Source: Coemansia sp. RSA 922 | Taxonomy: Eukaryota > Kickxellomycota > Kickxellomycetes > Kickxellales > Kickxellaceae | Length of the DNA: 13,426 nucleotides | NCBI GenBank assembly: GCA_027577415.1 | Contig: JANBQS010000692.1 | Location: forward strand, 1-13,426 | Direction: 5' to 3' | Part shown: positions 1 through 8,200 of the stretch, piece after piece | Numbering within the stretch: position 1 is the stretch's first letter | Layout of the letters: the number at the start of each line of letters is the position of its first letter | Notes under the pieces: generated by a model | Told to the model about the DNA's origin: nothing | Database searches by the model: none | What the model saw: the letters and a program-made list of their open reading frames with translations, nothing else | Program-made: the position numbers and the translations under genes

Positions 1-549
1 TTTGCCAACATCTGCATCTATGGCTCGTACATATTTGCCACCATCTTACTTGAACTGCGCCATGTGCGGGGACTGGTGGGCACATTGGTTTGGGACGACG
101 ATGCCATGGACATGGTCACGCTTTCGTTCAAGTCGTCTATACTACATCTGATGGACGAGAACGTGTTACTAGCTATTGTTACAGTGCTACTATTCGTTTT
201 GACTCCGGCCATCTTGTTCTTTGCTGCCTATCAAATTCGAATCAGCATGCTGGGGTATACGAGCAACGAGGAGTCAAAGTGGCTAAATGTCGACGATGCT
301 ATCAAAGATGGTGTGGTATTTTGTATTCACGGCGAAGGCGGAACGAGCATGAGTAACGGCGAGATGGACGGTAGCGTATTTGAGTTGGTGGAGAAAAAGG
401 ACCAGGAGGCTGATGTGCGAGCCAAAACGCTGGTAACTCGCTTGAGTCAGGTTAAGAACCGCTATGATAGAGGCTCATGGCAAAATCTGGTCCTACTCAT
501 GTCTCCACCGCAAATGCCAACTCGGTCTAACAAGTCACATGTACTTTAG
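1..549 (+). CDS. DHHC palmitoyltransferase, Swf1-like, C-terminal part
   Basis: The frame is open from base 1 to TAG at 547-549 and gives the last 182 residues of a gene that begins left of the window. It opens inside a hydrophobic segment (ICIYGSYIFATILL). After a loop, a second transmembrane segment follows at about residues 60-80, then RISMLGYTSNEESKW. This last stretch matches the post-TM4 TTxE-type motif of DHHC palmitoyltransferases, in the form used by the Swf1 branch (TTNE.KW). Further on, RYDRGSWQNLVLLMSP resembles the C-terminal YD.G.W.N...P motif of the family. The DHHC-Cys catalytic domain would lie upstream and cannot be checked. Known family role: S-acylation of membrane-proximal cysteines, for Swf1 of SNAREs, at ER/Golgi membranes. 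The last 49 codons (403-549) occur again, broken, at 2733-2879. The Swf1 assignment rests on remembered motifs; a different DHHC subfamily is the main alternative. Confidence 0.68.
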   Translation, partial: FANICIYGSYIFATILLELRHVRGLVGTLVWDDDAMDMVTLSFKSSILHLMDENVLLAIVTVLLFVLTPAILFFAAYQIRISMLGYTSNEESKWLNVDDAIKDGVVFCIHGEGGTSMSNGEMDGSVFELVEKKDQEADVRAKTLVTRLSQVKNRYDRGSWQNLVLLMSPPQMPTRSNKSHVL

Positions 550-862
550 ATATTTGTTTTGTTTTCCTAGAGCTAACGTGTATTCATGTTCAAGTGAAAT
601 AGAAAAAGCCATGTCTTTGTGCTTTTAACGCTGATTGGGGGCCCTTTACACGATGACATTTAAAAGGGGGAAAGCGCGACAAAGTCTTTGACAAACTGTC
701 TTTTGAAAAATAATCCCCCAAAGAAACACATATTCAAGATTGCTTCTCGCATTGAGTAGAACCGGGTTTCATCTTTTTTTAGTTGCTATAATTTTTTTTT
801 GCCTGTGTATCTATAACTGGTGCTATTATTTGCCCCTGTCTATTGGTGTCGGCCATACTACG
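550..862 (+). promoter_or_regulatory. Intergenic region: palmitoyltransferase 3' UTR and gene A promoter
   Basis: The first 90 bases after the palmitoyltransferase stop are almost identical to 2880-2970 and behave as a copied 3' UTR. Next comes a G-run (TTGGGGG, 635-641), a TTTAAAA element at 658-664 that could serve as a TATA-like box, and a block at 700-730 with CCCCCAA (715-721). That block recurs before gene B. From about 770 the sequence is T-rich, as expected for a leader. No coding sequence was found. Confidence 0.5.
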
Positions 863-2548
863 ATGTCTGAATTGGACGAGCTACCAGACCACTTAATTAG
901 ACGAATTGCACACCGTGGAAAGAACAATAATAGGAGTCATATTTTTGATTGGACGGGCGGATACGTCGGTCTTGTACATGTGGCAAAGTACTCTACAATA
1001 TCCTCTCGATGGAGAAGCTCATGTCTTCCCTATCTATGCGCACTTGCCCTATTGGATATCGATGCAAGCGCAATATCCAATTCACATAATATGAAATATC
1101 TGAAACCGCTTGAATACGTCATTGACAATAGCGCACAGAATTATACCAAGGCTGTTGACATACATGTCAAATACAGCGACCTAGTGGATGGAACGGCATT
1201 TTATGTCATGGATTCGCCGACATTCAGCAACGAGACATTTGAGAACGTCAAGTGTATCACTATCCACATATCAGTTGACGGTAATATTGCTTTACCAGAC
1301 GAGACAGAGTCCAACACCAATGCCGCTTTGTTTGTTGAAAAGCTAAATCAGTTGTTCCCCAATGCAAGTGTATGTCAATTAGAAGGTAATAGGCTAAATT
1401 ACGAAGCAAGTCAGGCAGTACTAACTGGACAAGATCAGCTAATAGCCTCGCTACTTGCTAACAGAAAAGAAATTAGCTACAAGTTATATGGTGGTAATTT
1501 AGCATTGGATAACCTACCTGCCATTACCAACTTGACAGCAATTGCATACTATGAATGTAACGATTCGGACTTGTTTAGGCAGCTTATACGCATCAATAGT
1601 AACTCTTTGATTAAGCTACGCGTTGAATTCAAGGACCAGTACTTATTTAAGAGCCTCCTCGTAGATAGCGATGAAGTGTCCATCCAGTATCCGTATCTTA
1701 AAAAGTTATATTTAAATAACTGTGGTCATAGGCATACAGGGCCTAGGCTACAGCTCAATGGTGTGCCATTTCCAGCACTTACAAGTATGGAATTAATTGG
1801 ACTAAGCTGTATCGGGAATGATATACTGTTTAGAGGCAACAGCCAGACACTTGAATATATACGCGCCCTGTTTCTAGTCAATGATTACTCTTCTATTCCT
1901 TATAGCGAGGGCAATGCACAGTTGACATTTCCAAATGTAAGGTATTTAGACATTGCTCTATTATCTAGTGGGTCAGCTAATCCAGATAATGAGCATATAA
2001 TGCAGTGGTTTACCACTGATAGTGCACCGAATGTGCGGTACTTGAAGCTTGAGCCAGCATACAACCTGGACAAGGATGTACTAATAACCAAGCTCTGTAA
2101 TTCTAGCGCAGCCCGCCACCTAGTTTGCCTTGAGATTTGTCAGTTTGATTTGCCAGTGTTGGATATCATAGCAATTCTAAAGCATACTCCCAGCCTAATA
2201 TGTCTGCTATTGCAACTACCGGAGATTGGGCCAAAGCTTGACTATGACCTTGCTAACAACAATTTGCCAAAACTATGCAACATGCACAGTATTCCCTATT
2301 CCAGACTAAGCACATTTATTTCGATAGAAATCTGGGACCAAGAGAGGTCTATCCATTTGGGACTAATACTTGGCTTACTGTGTCCAAATTTGTCCGTGGT
2401 CAAGTGGAAATCATCAAAGTTTTTTGAGCCTGCCTACAGTTACATATCCAATTTGCCCGTTTACAGCAGGCACCAAGTGCGGTTTCAGGAAATAGAGTGG
2501 GTAGAAATTGATCATTCGTTTGGGACATTGGTACGCCCCCAACACTAA
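863..2548 (+). CDS. F-box-like leucine-rich protein A
   Basis: The product has 561 residues and no recognised orthologue. The N terminus (LDELPDHLIRRIAHRG, then ISSRWRSSCLPYL) has the spacing of a degenerate F-box: LP near the start, hydrophobic helix, then an S..WR..C.P.L helix. The rest is rich in regularly spaced Leu/Ile/Val with segments such as NVRYLKLEPAYNL and LVCLEICQFDL, which suggests a leucine-rich-repeat solenoid. F-box proteins of this build commonly present substrates to SCF ubiquitin ligases; for this protein that is inference. The ATG at 863 is chosen because it is aligned with the ATG of paralog B and has A at -3. The frame stays open upstream to 740, but paralog B has an in-frame TAA at 3162, so the extension is not conserved. 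No signal peptide or membrane segment is seen in the 561-residue form. It is roughly three quarters identical to B by hand alignment. Confidence 0.85.
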   Translation: MSELDELPDHLIRRIAHRGKNNNRSHIFDWTGGYVGLVHVAKYSTISSRWRSSCLPYLCALALLDIDASAISNSHNMKYLKPLEYVIDNSAQNYTKAVDIHVKYSDLVDGTAFYVMDSPTFSNETFENVKCITIHISVDGNIALPDETESNTNAALFVEKLNQLFPNASVCQLEGNRLNYEASQAVLTGQDQLIASLLANRKEISYKLYGGNLALDNLPAITNLTAIAYYECNDSDLFRQLIRINSNSLIKLRVEFKDQYLFKSLLVDSDEVSIQYPYLKKLYLNNCGHRHTGPRLQLNGVPFPALTSMELIGLSCIGNDILFRGNSQTLEYIRALFLVNDYSSIPYSEGNAQLTFPNVRYLDIALLSSGSANPDNEHIMQWFTTDSAPNVRYLKLEPAYNLDKDVLITKLCNSSAARHLVCLEICQFDLPVLDIIAILKHTPSLICLLLQLPEIGPKLDYDLANNNLPKLCNMHSIPYSRLSTFISIEIWDQERSIHLGLILGLLCPNLSVVKWKSSKFFEPAYSYISNLPVYSRHQVRFQEIEWVEIDHSFGTLVRPQH

Positions 2549-2627
2549 ACACAGGTTGCTGCATGGCTATTAATTTAGCCCGGGCCATGACAAAAACGTT
2601 GGCATACCTCTCTTGGCCTATATGGTG

Positions 2628-2633
2628 AATAAA
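2628..2633 (+). terminator. AATAAA poly(A) signal of gene A
   Basis: A canonical AATAAA lies 80 bases after the stop codon of gene A, in the AT-rich stretch 2616-2732 that separates the two repeat units. This stretch has no counterpart after gene B. Nothing else was recognised in it. Confidence 0.5.
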
Positions 2634-2732
2634 TAGTCAAAAATAGTTGTGAAATATATATTTACCTATATCATGCTTGCGGCCTAAAAGTACAGTAAAG
2701 TGCTATAGAATCAAGCGAGAGAACGAACGTTT

Positions 2733-2879
2733 CAGGAGGCTAATTTGCGAGTCAAAATAATGGTAGCTCGCTTGAGTTAGGTCAAGAACTGCTACGATAG
2801 AGGCCTATGGCAAAACCTGGTCCTACTCATGTCTCCACTACAAACGTCAACTCGGTCTAGCAAGCCACATATATTTTAG
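2733..2879 (+). pseudogene. Broken 3' fragment of the palmitoyltransferase gene
   Basis: These 49 codons line up with 403-549 without an indel. The copy keeps recognisable motifs (YDRGLWQNLVLLMSP against YDRGSWQNLVLLMSP) and the final TAG (2877-2879), but has an in-frame TAG at 2778-2780 where the parent reads CAG. It has no DHHC domain or promoter of its own. It is therefore a passenger of the tandem duplication, not a gene. Only the 3' part of the parent was copied, which places the upstream duplication breakpoint inside the coding sequence of the palmitoyltransferase. The 3' UTR that follows (2880-2970) is better conserved than the coding fragment. Confidence 0.88.
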
Positions 2880-3200
2880 ATATTTGTTTTGTTTTCCTAG
2901 AGCTAACGTGTATTCATGTTCAAATAAAATAGAAAAAGCCATGTCTTTGTGCTTTTAACGTTGATTGGGGGGCCTTTGTCGTGCTTTTCCCCTTTAGCTA
3001 CCGTTGTGTAAAGTCTTAGGCGAGCTGTTCTTTGAAAAGTAATCCCCCAAAGAAACACCTACCCAGCTTTGCCTCTCACATTGAGTAGAACTGGTCTTCT
3101 TCTTTTCCATACTTTCTTAAAACTGTTATTCTTTTTTTACATGCATTTCTGTAAACTGTATTAATATTATCCTCTCCCTATTGGTGCCAGCCATACTACA
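2880..3200 (+). promoter_or_regulatory. Duplicated 3' UTR and gene B promoter
   Basis: This is the counterpart of 550-862. It holds the copied palmitoyltransferase 3' UTR (with AATAAA at 2923-2928, which the parent lacks), a G-run TTGGGGGG at 2965-2972, and CCCCCAA at 3044-3050 inside a conserved block (3031-3060). The leader is T-rich. The last 25 bases before the ATG are again close to the gene A leader. The in-frame TAA at 3162-3164 fixes the start of gene B at 3201. Confidence 0.5.
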
Positions 3201-4889
3201 ATGTCTAGATTGGACGAACTACCAGCCCACTTAATTAGACGAATTGCACACCGTGGAGTATACAATAGGAGACAACATATTCTTGATTGGACAGGCGGGT
3301 ATATCAGTCTCCCGCAAGTGATAAAATACTCTGCAATATCTTCTCAATGGAGAACCTCATGTCTTCCCTATCTATGTGCATTGGCCCTATTGGATATCGA
3401 TGCAAGCGGAATTTCTTGTTCCTATCAAATGAAATATGTGAAGCCGCTTGAATATGTCATTGACAATAGCGCGCAGAATTATACCAAGGCTGTTGACATA
3501 CATGTCAAATACAGCGACCTAGTGGATGGAACGGCATTATATGTCATGGATTCACCGACATTCAGCAATGAGGCATTTGAGAAGGTCAAGTGTATCACTA
3601 TCCACTTATCAGCTAATAGCGATACTGTCTTACCAGACGAGACAGAGTCCAACACCAACGCTGTGTTGTTTGTTGAAAAGCTAAATCAACTGTTTCCCAA
3701 TGCAAGTGTATGCCAATTAGAAAATAATGGAGGCTATTCGCAGGAAACACAAGTGGTGCTAAATGGACAAGATCAGCTATTAGCCTCACTACTTGCCAAC
3801 AGAAAAGAAATTAGTTACAGGCTATATGGATGCGATTTAGCATTGGATAACCTACCTGCCATTACCAACTTGACAGCAATTGCATACTATGAATGTAACG
3901 ATTCGGACTTGTTTAGGCAGCTTATACGCATCAATAGTAACTCTTTGATTAAGCTACGCGTTGAATTCAAGGACCAGTACTTATTTAAGAGCCTCCTCGT
4001 AGATAGCGATGAAGTGTCCATCCAGTATCCAAATCTCAAAAAATTGTGTTTGTGGTATCATGGTCATAGGCATACAGGGCCTAGGCTACAGCTTGAGGGT
4101 GTGCCATTTCCAGCACTTACTAGCATAGAAATAGCTCAACTGGGCTGCATCGGGAATGATATATTGTTTAGAGGCAACAGCCAGACACTTGAATATATAC
4201 GCGCTCTGTTTCTAGTCAATGATTACTCTTCTATTCCTTATAGCGAGGGCAATGCACAGTTGACGTTTCCAAAAGCAAAACAGTTGATTGTTGATTTATA
4301 CTATATTGGCGAGGCAGCCGACCCGGAACATGAGCATAGTATAACATGGTTTGCCACTGATAGTGCACCGAATGTGCGGTACTTGAAGCTTGTACCGGCG
4401 TACAGCTTAAGCAAGGATATTCTGATAGCCAAGCTATGTAGTTCTAGCGCAGCCCGCCACCTAGTTTGCCTTGAGATTTGTCAGTTTGATTTGTCAATGT
4501 TGGAAATCATAGCAATTCTAAAGCACACTCCCAGTCTAATATGTCTGCTATTGCAGCTACAGGAGTTGAAGTATACTCTGGACTGTGAACAGGCTAGCAA
4601 CAATTTGGTAGGGCTTCGCAGGATGCACAATATTCCCAATTCCAAACTAAGCACATTTATTATTGAAGCAAGCTCGGATCAGAAAAGGACTATTCATTTG
4701 GGACTAATACTGGGCTTACTGTGTCCAAGCTTGTCTGTGGTCAAGTGGGGATCATCTCCAGTATTTTTCGAGCCTGCCTACCATCTAGTATCCAATTTGC
4801 CGGTTTACAACAAACATAAAAAGCGGCTTCAAGAAATAGAGTGGGAAGAGTGGGATCGCTCGTCTATGATATGGGCATATCCTGAGTAG
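3201..4889 (+). CDS. F-box-like leucine-rich protein B, tandem paralog
   Basis: The product has 562 residues and is the paralog of A, with the same degenerate F-box-like start (LDELPAHLIRRIAHRG ... ISSQWRTSCLPYL) and Leu/Ile-rich remainder. Residues 213-277 are identical to A, as is a run of about 40 residues beginning GNDILFRGNSQTLEY. By contrast, the region after LTFP (about residues 355-382), the stretch after LLLQL and the C-terminal 40 residues have diverged heavily. The frame is intact with no stop or frameshift, so the gene is probably functional. The start has A at -3 and an in-frame stop upstream. Function is unknown; substrate recognition for a ubiquitin ligase is a guess from the F-box-like head. 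Alternating conserved and diverged tracts point to gene conversion or to a fixed scaffold with variable recognition surfaces. Confidence 0.86.
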   Translation: MSRLDELPAHLIRRIAHRGVYNRRQHILDWTGGYISLPQVIKYSAISSQWRTSCLPYLCALALLDIDASGISCSYQMKYVKPLEYVIDNSAQNYTKAVDIHVKYSDLVDGTALYVMDSPTFSNEAFEKVKCITIHLSANSDTVLPDETESNTNAVLFVEKLNQLFPNASVCQLENNGGYSQETQVVLNGQDQLLASLLANRKEISYRLYGCDLALDNLPAITNLTAIAYYECNDSDLFRQLIRINSNSLIKLRVEFKDQYLFKSLLVDSDEVSIQYPNLKKLCLWYHGHRHTGPRLQLEGVPFPALTSIEIAQLGCIGNDILFRGNSQTLEYIRALFLVNDYSSIPYSEGNAQLTFPKAKQLIVDLYYIGEAADPEHEHSITWFATDSAPNVRYLKLVPAYSLSKDILIAKLCSSSAARHLVCLEICQFDLSMLEIIAILKHTPSLICLLLQLQELKYTLDCEQASNNLVGLRRMHNIPNSKLSTFIIEASSDQKRTIHLGLILGLLCPSLSVVKWGSSPVFFEPAYHLVSNLPVYNKHKKRLQEIEWEEWDRSSMIWAYPE

Positions 4890-5256
4890 TAAAATGAACG
4901 CGAATTACTGCAGAGACGATTAATTAAGTCCAGACCGTGACAGAAAACGTTGGCTAGCCCTCGTCCTCCCCACCCCAAACGCCAATGTCCTTGATCTAGA
5001 TCACCACAGCCTGATAGGCTTGGGGGCAAAAATAATTTTTTTTTTTGTGCTGCCTTCAACGGTGTATTCAACCAACGTTTAGTACTCTTGTCAACTCTAA
5101 TATAACTATTAAATATACATTCAAAAGCTGCATTCGTTACTATCGGCTTGTTATTTTTGTTTACTCTACACGCGCATTCACTTTTTTTTGGTTTTATACA
5201 AGGGGGAAGGACAAGTTCTGCATTTCTCTACAGAGAAGCAACAAAGAGGGAAAAGC
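4890..5256 (+). promoter_or_regulatory. Intergenic region and PHD gene promoter
   Basis: Up to about 4961 this is 3' flank shared with gene A. Then come a pyrimidine-rich stretch (CCTCGTCCTCCCCACCCC, 4959-4976), an 11-base T-run at 5036-5046, AT-rich DNA with TTAAATATACAT near 5108, and a T8 run followed by GGTTTTATACAAG before the leader. Short open frames here lack coding character. No RNA gene was recognised. Confidence 0.45.
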
Positions 5257-8200
5257 ATGTCAAAGACAAAGTTTCCTCACCCGTCGGCTCCAACAATATC
5301 AAGGACGTTGTCTGGAAGCCGAATCAGCACAGACGCCGAGAGCTCCGCGGGAGCAGTCCATGGTAGCAACGACACGAGTAATAGACCCCAGGCATGTTCG
5401 CGGTTAGGACGGGGACCATCACAGTCACCACCACCATCTATTCAAGGCGCATACTCGGGGAAGGAGCCCAAGCGGCAAGGGCCAGGCAAAAAACCACCGG
5501 GGTCGGTCAACACAGCACATCGCGGCGGGTCACGTAAGGATGGCAAAATTCCCGTAGCTGGGGCTGCGGCATTCTTGGAAGGCGAGACGGATAAGGCGAG
5601 TGATATTCTTGGTGATGGCGACGTCGTGCGGGGAACGGCAGGGTCGTTTATTGTTAAGCCTCGAGGCAGCAAGGGCGGACGGCGTGGGCCGGGGCAGCTC
5701 GATCCAGAATTGGAGCCCACTAGCGACACGCTGGATGATATTTCTGACATGGCTAGTGCTGTGGGCCCTCGTCCTGTATACTGTTTTTGTCGCCGGTCTG
5801 CTACTCCTGGCGAGCCGATGCTGGCTTGCACTGATTGCAAGGAGTCGTTTCACGGATCGTGTGTCGATGTGGAAAGTAGTACCATCCGCAGTGCAAAGGC
5901 CTTGTATGTATGCGACGCGTGTTTGCGACAACACCCACGTAAACGGCGAGCACCGGGGACTATTCTAGGAGTTGGCAGCAAAGTAGCACCACTCGTGGCT
6001 GCTACTCCGAAACGCAGCAAAAAGGCGCAAACAGCTGCTGTTGTCGATCCGATTCCCAAAACCGAGACGCTGTCGGTAGAGTCGAGCAACGCAGATGTGA
6101 CGCCATTGCCTATAGCCAACCAAGCAGGTAAGTGATGTTTATGCTAGATGCCCCTTTATCCACTACACCTGGGCTGTATGTGTATTCGGATAATGCGAGC
6201 TAACGTCATAGAGCTTGTTGCTGCTAAGGGCACTATTGTAGCATTGGCGGCGTTTATGAATGCGGCGGGAGCTATGGATGAGGACGACATTTGCCCTATT
6301 TGCGAGGACGAGTGTACATGCAAAGGTGGCGGGCAAACAGGGGGAGCTGGCGGCGGAGATGAGGAGGGGCCACCTATGCCGTTATTCTCACAGATATCTA
6401 AACACACAACCAGTAGCATCGGTGCCTCCTTATCGCCCGATACAGCGGTTAAGCGCGGAGCTCGTGTAGTCAAAAAACCAGTGGGCAAAGCTGAGAGCGG
6501 CATCGTCAAGGCGCGAACAACAAAGACCAAAGCGGCGGGTAAACCAAGGGCCAAAAAGGGCAAAAACTCTGAAAAGAGTCTAATATCTCGCTTGGTCAAC
6601 GCTATGGATAGTGTGCCACCGACAGGCAAGGTCGAGGAAGAGGAGCTGTACTTTGGCCATGATGCTGAGGACCTAGAGGCTCTGGTTAGCAGCTCGGATG
6701 ATGGCGACGATGACATGTTTGTGAGCAGTGGATCGCACTGGCAGGTAGACGATAAGCCAGTGGAGCGGCAGGCGGCATTCCCAGCGAGTGTGGCTACTCC
6801 GGTCATTCCTACGTCTCGGGCCAAGACTACGTGGCATGTGCAGCCTGGCGTGACGTCGTCCACCAAGCCCATCAACATGGCAAAGGTCAAGGCAGCTCCG
6901 CCACGGCGCGGGCGGCCAGCAAAGAAGAACGCTGGGCCTCGAGTACTGGCAGCCGATGTTGAGCCCAGAGTGTTTGAGGTGGACGCCGAAGTTATCCGGG
7001 GACGTGGGTACCGAGCGCCAGTCAAGCGTGGGGTATCGCCGCTGAAAATAAGCGATGACGAGCTCATCAACATCACGGACGTCACCAGCGATACGAGTGG
7101 CGGGTACCCAAGCGAGACTGAGTTCGATCTGCCCAGCCGCATGCGGCGTGGCACATGGAGCGACTCAAGCATTGCGATGGGCAACGACGACGACGACGAG
7201 GACATTGAGGAGGAGGAGGAGGCGTACTTGAAGCATATGCGCGAGAGCGACCTCTCGTCATCGAGTCTCAGCGACCTGGATGACGTTCGGCTGGCGGTGA
7301 TCCGCGGCAGCAGTGGCAGTGACGTTGATAGTGGCGATGAGAGTGACGCCGAGAGCGTCGGTGGCGGTCGGCTACGAGTGCGGCGGCGGCAGCAGCAGCG
7401 GCGAAGGGTGCGGGCCGTGCGCAGCGACCAGCCTGCGTTTGGATTCGCAGAGTCGGACTCTGAGTCTATGGCGGGGCTGTCGAGTTTGGGATCGGATGGG
7501 TCGTCGTCAGAGTCAGACCAAGAGCTGGAGTTCCGAGTGCCACAGACGGCTGAGGAGCGGGCGCTGGCAGCGTATGCCGAGTCCGGAGATGAGCGCGAGG
7601 ACGCGCTGCTGGTGATGCACCTGGAGCAGCTACGCGCCGTGCGCAGTGTCATCCAGGACTGCTCGTCGTCTCCAGCGCTCTTGGACGGCTCTGACATATC
7701 GGATATAGATGGCGAGATAACCTTTACGTATCAGTCTGACAGCGACAGCCGCGCCAACCTCTCTGACGACCTGATGGCTGGCTGGGCTACCGAAGTGCGC
7801 CGCCGGTGGGACAGCGACTCTTCCAGCGGCTCTTCTTGCCTCAGCGAATCCAATCTCGGCCGGCTCCGGCTCCCCGAGGACGACGAGAATCACAGCGACC
7901 TGTATTCCAGCGACTCGTCGGGCGAGTTTTATACTCGGCGCGCCTTTATGGATATGGAGGACGAAGACATGTATCCGTCAGAGCTTGATCTCGATAGCGC
8001 GTCGCTGGCTCTGGGCGTCGCCCTCAGCATGGAGCAGCAGGGCTACTCCAAGGAAGATGCTGCCGCCGCCGCTGCCGTGGCTGCTGCAGCCTCTGGCGCC
8101 CATGCCTTGGATAAGGAGCCGCCTACCACGACCATTACTGCCTCGATGAATGCCAACGGCGAGGCTGACCCTATCGACGGCATTGTGTCTATAAAATCGA

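Larger units (their letters stand above)
403..2610 (+). repeat. Tandem duplication unit 1
   Basis: First copy of a roughly 2.2-kb direct repeat. It starts in the last 49 codons of the palmitoyltransferase gene, includes its 3' UTR, the intergenic promoter and F-box-like gene A, and ends about 60 bp past the stop of A (shared ACGTTGGC at 2596-2603 and 4948-4955). The match to unit 2 is patchy: near-identical in the palmitoyltransferase 3' UTR and in parts of the coding region, weak in the AT-rich leader just before the ATG. Boundaries were set by eye and may be off by tens of bases. Confidence 0.85.
2733..4961 (+). repeat. Tandem duplication unit 2
   Basis: Second copy of the 2.2-kb unit: palmitoyltransferase fragment, its 3' UTR, promoter, gene B and about 70 bp of 3' flank. 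Similarity to unit 1 stops in both flanks. The units are direct repeats separated by about 120 bp of unrelated AT-rich DNA. No transposon ends or short direct repeats were noticed at the junctions. Confidence 0.85.

Noticed and set aside
740..862. N-terminal hydrophobic extension of F-box-like protein A
   Set aside because: It has no ATG before 863, comes from a T-rich leader and is interrupted by a stop in paralog B, so it is not conserved coding sequence.
5045..5407. A 120-codon plus-strand frame overlapping the start of the PHD gene
   Set aside because: It starts in promoter-like DNA and is in a different frame from the PHD exon, which has clear domains; composition is not protein-like.
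6156..7697. A 513-codon open frame on the minus strand opposite the PHD gene
   Set aside because: It mirrors the GC-rich, Ser/Asp-rich codons of the real exon, is itself Ser/Arg/Pro/Thr low complexity and shows no domain. It is an antisense shadow.
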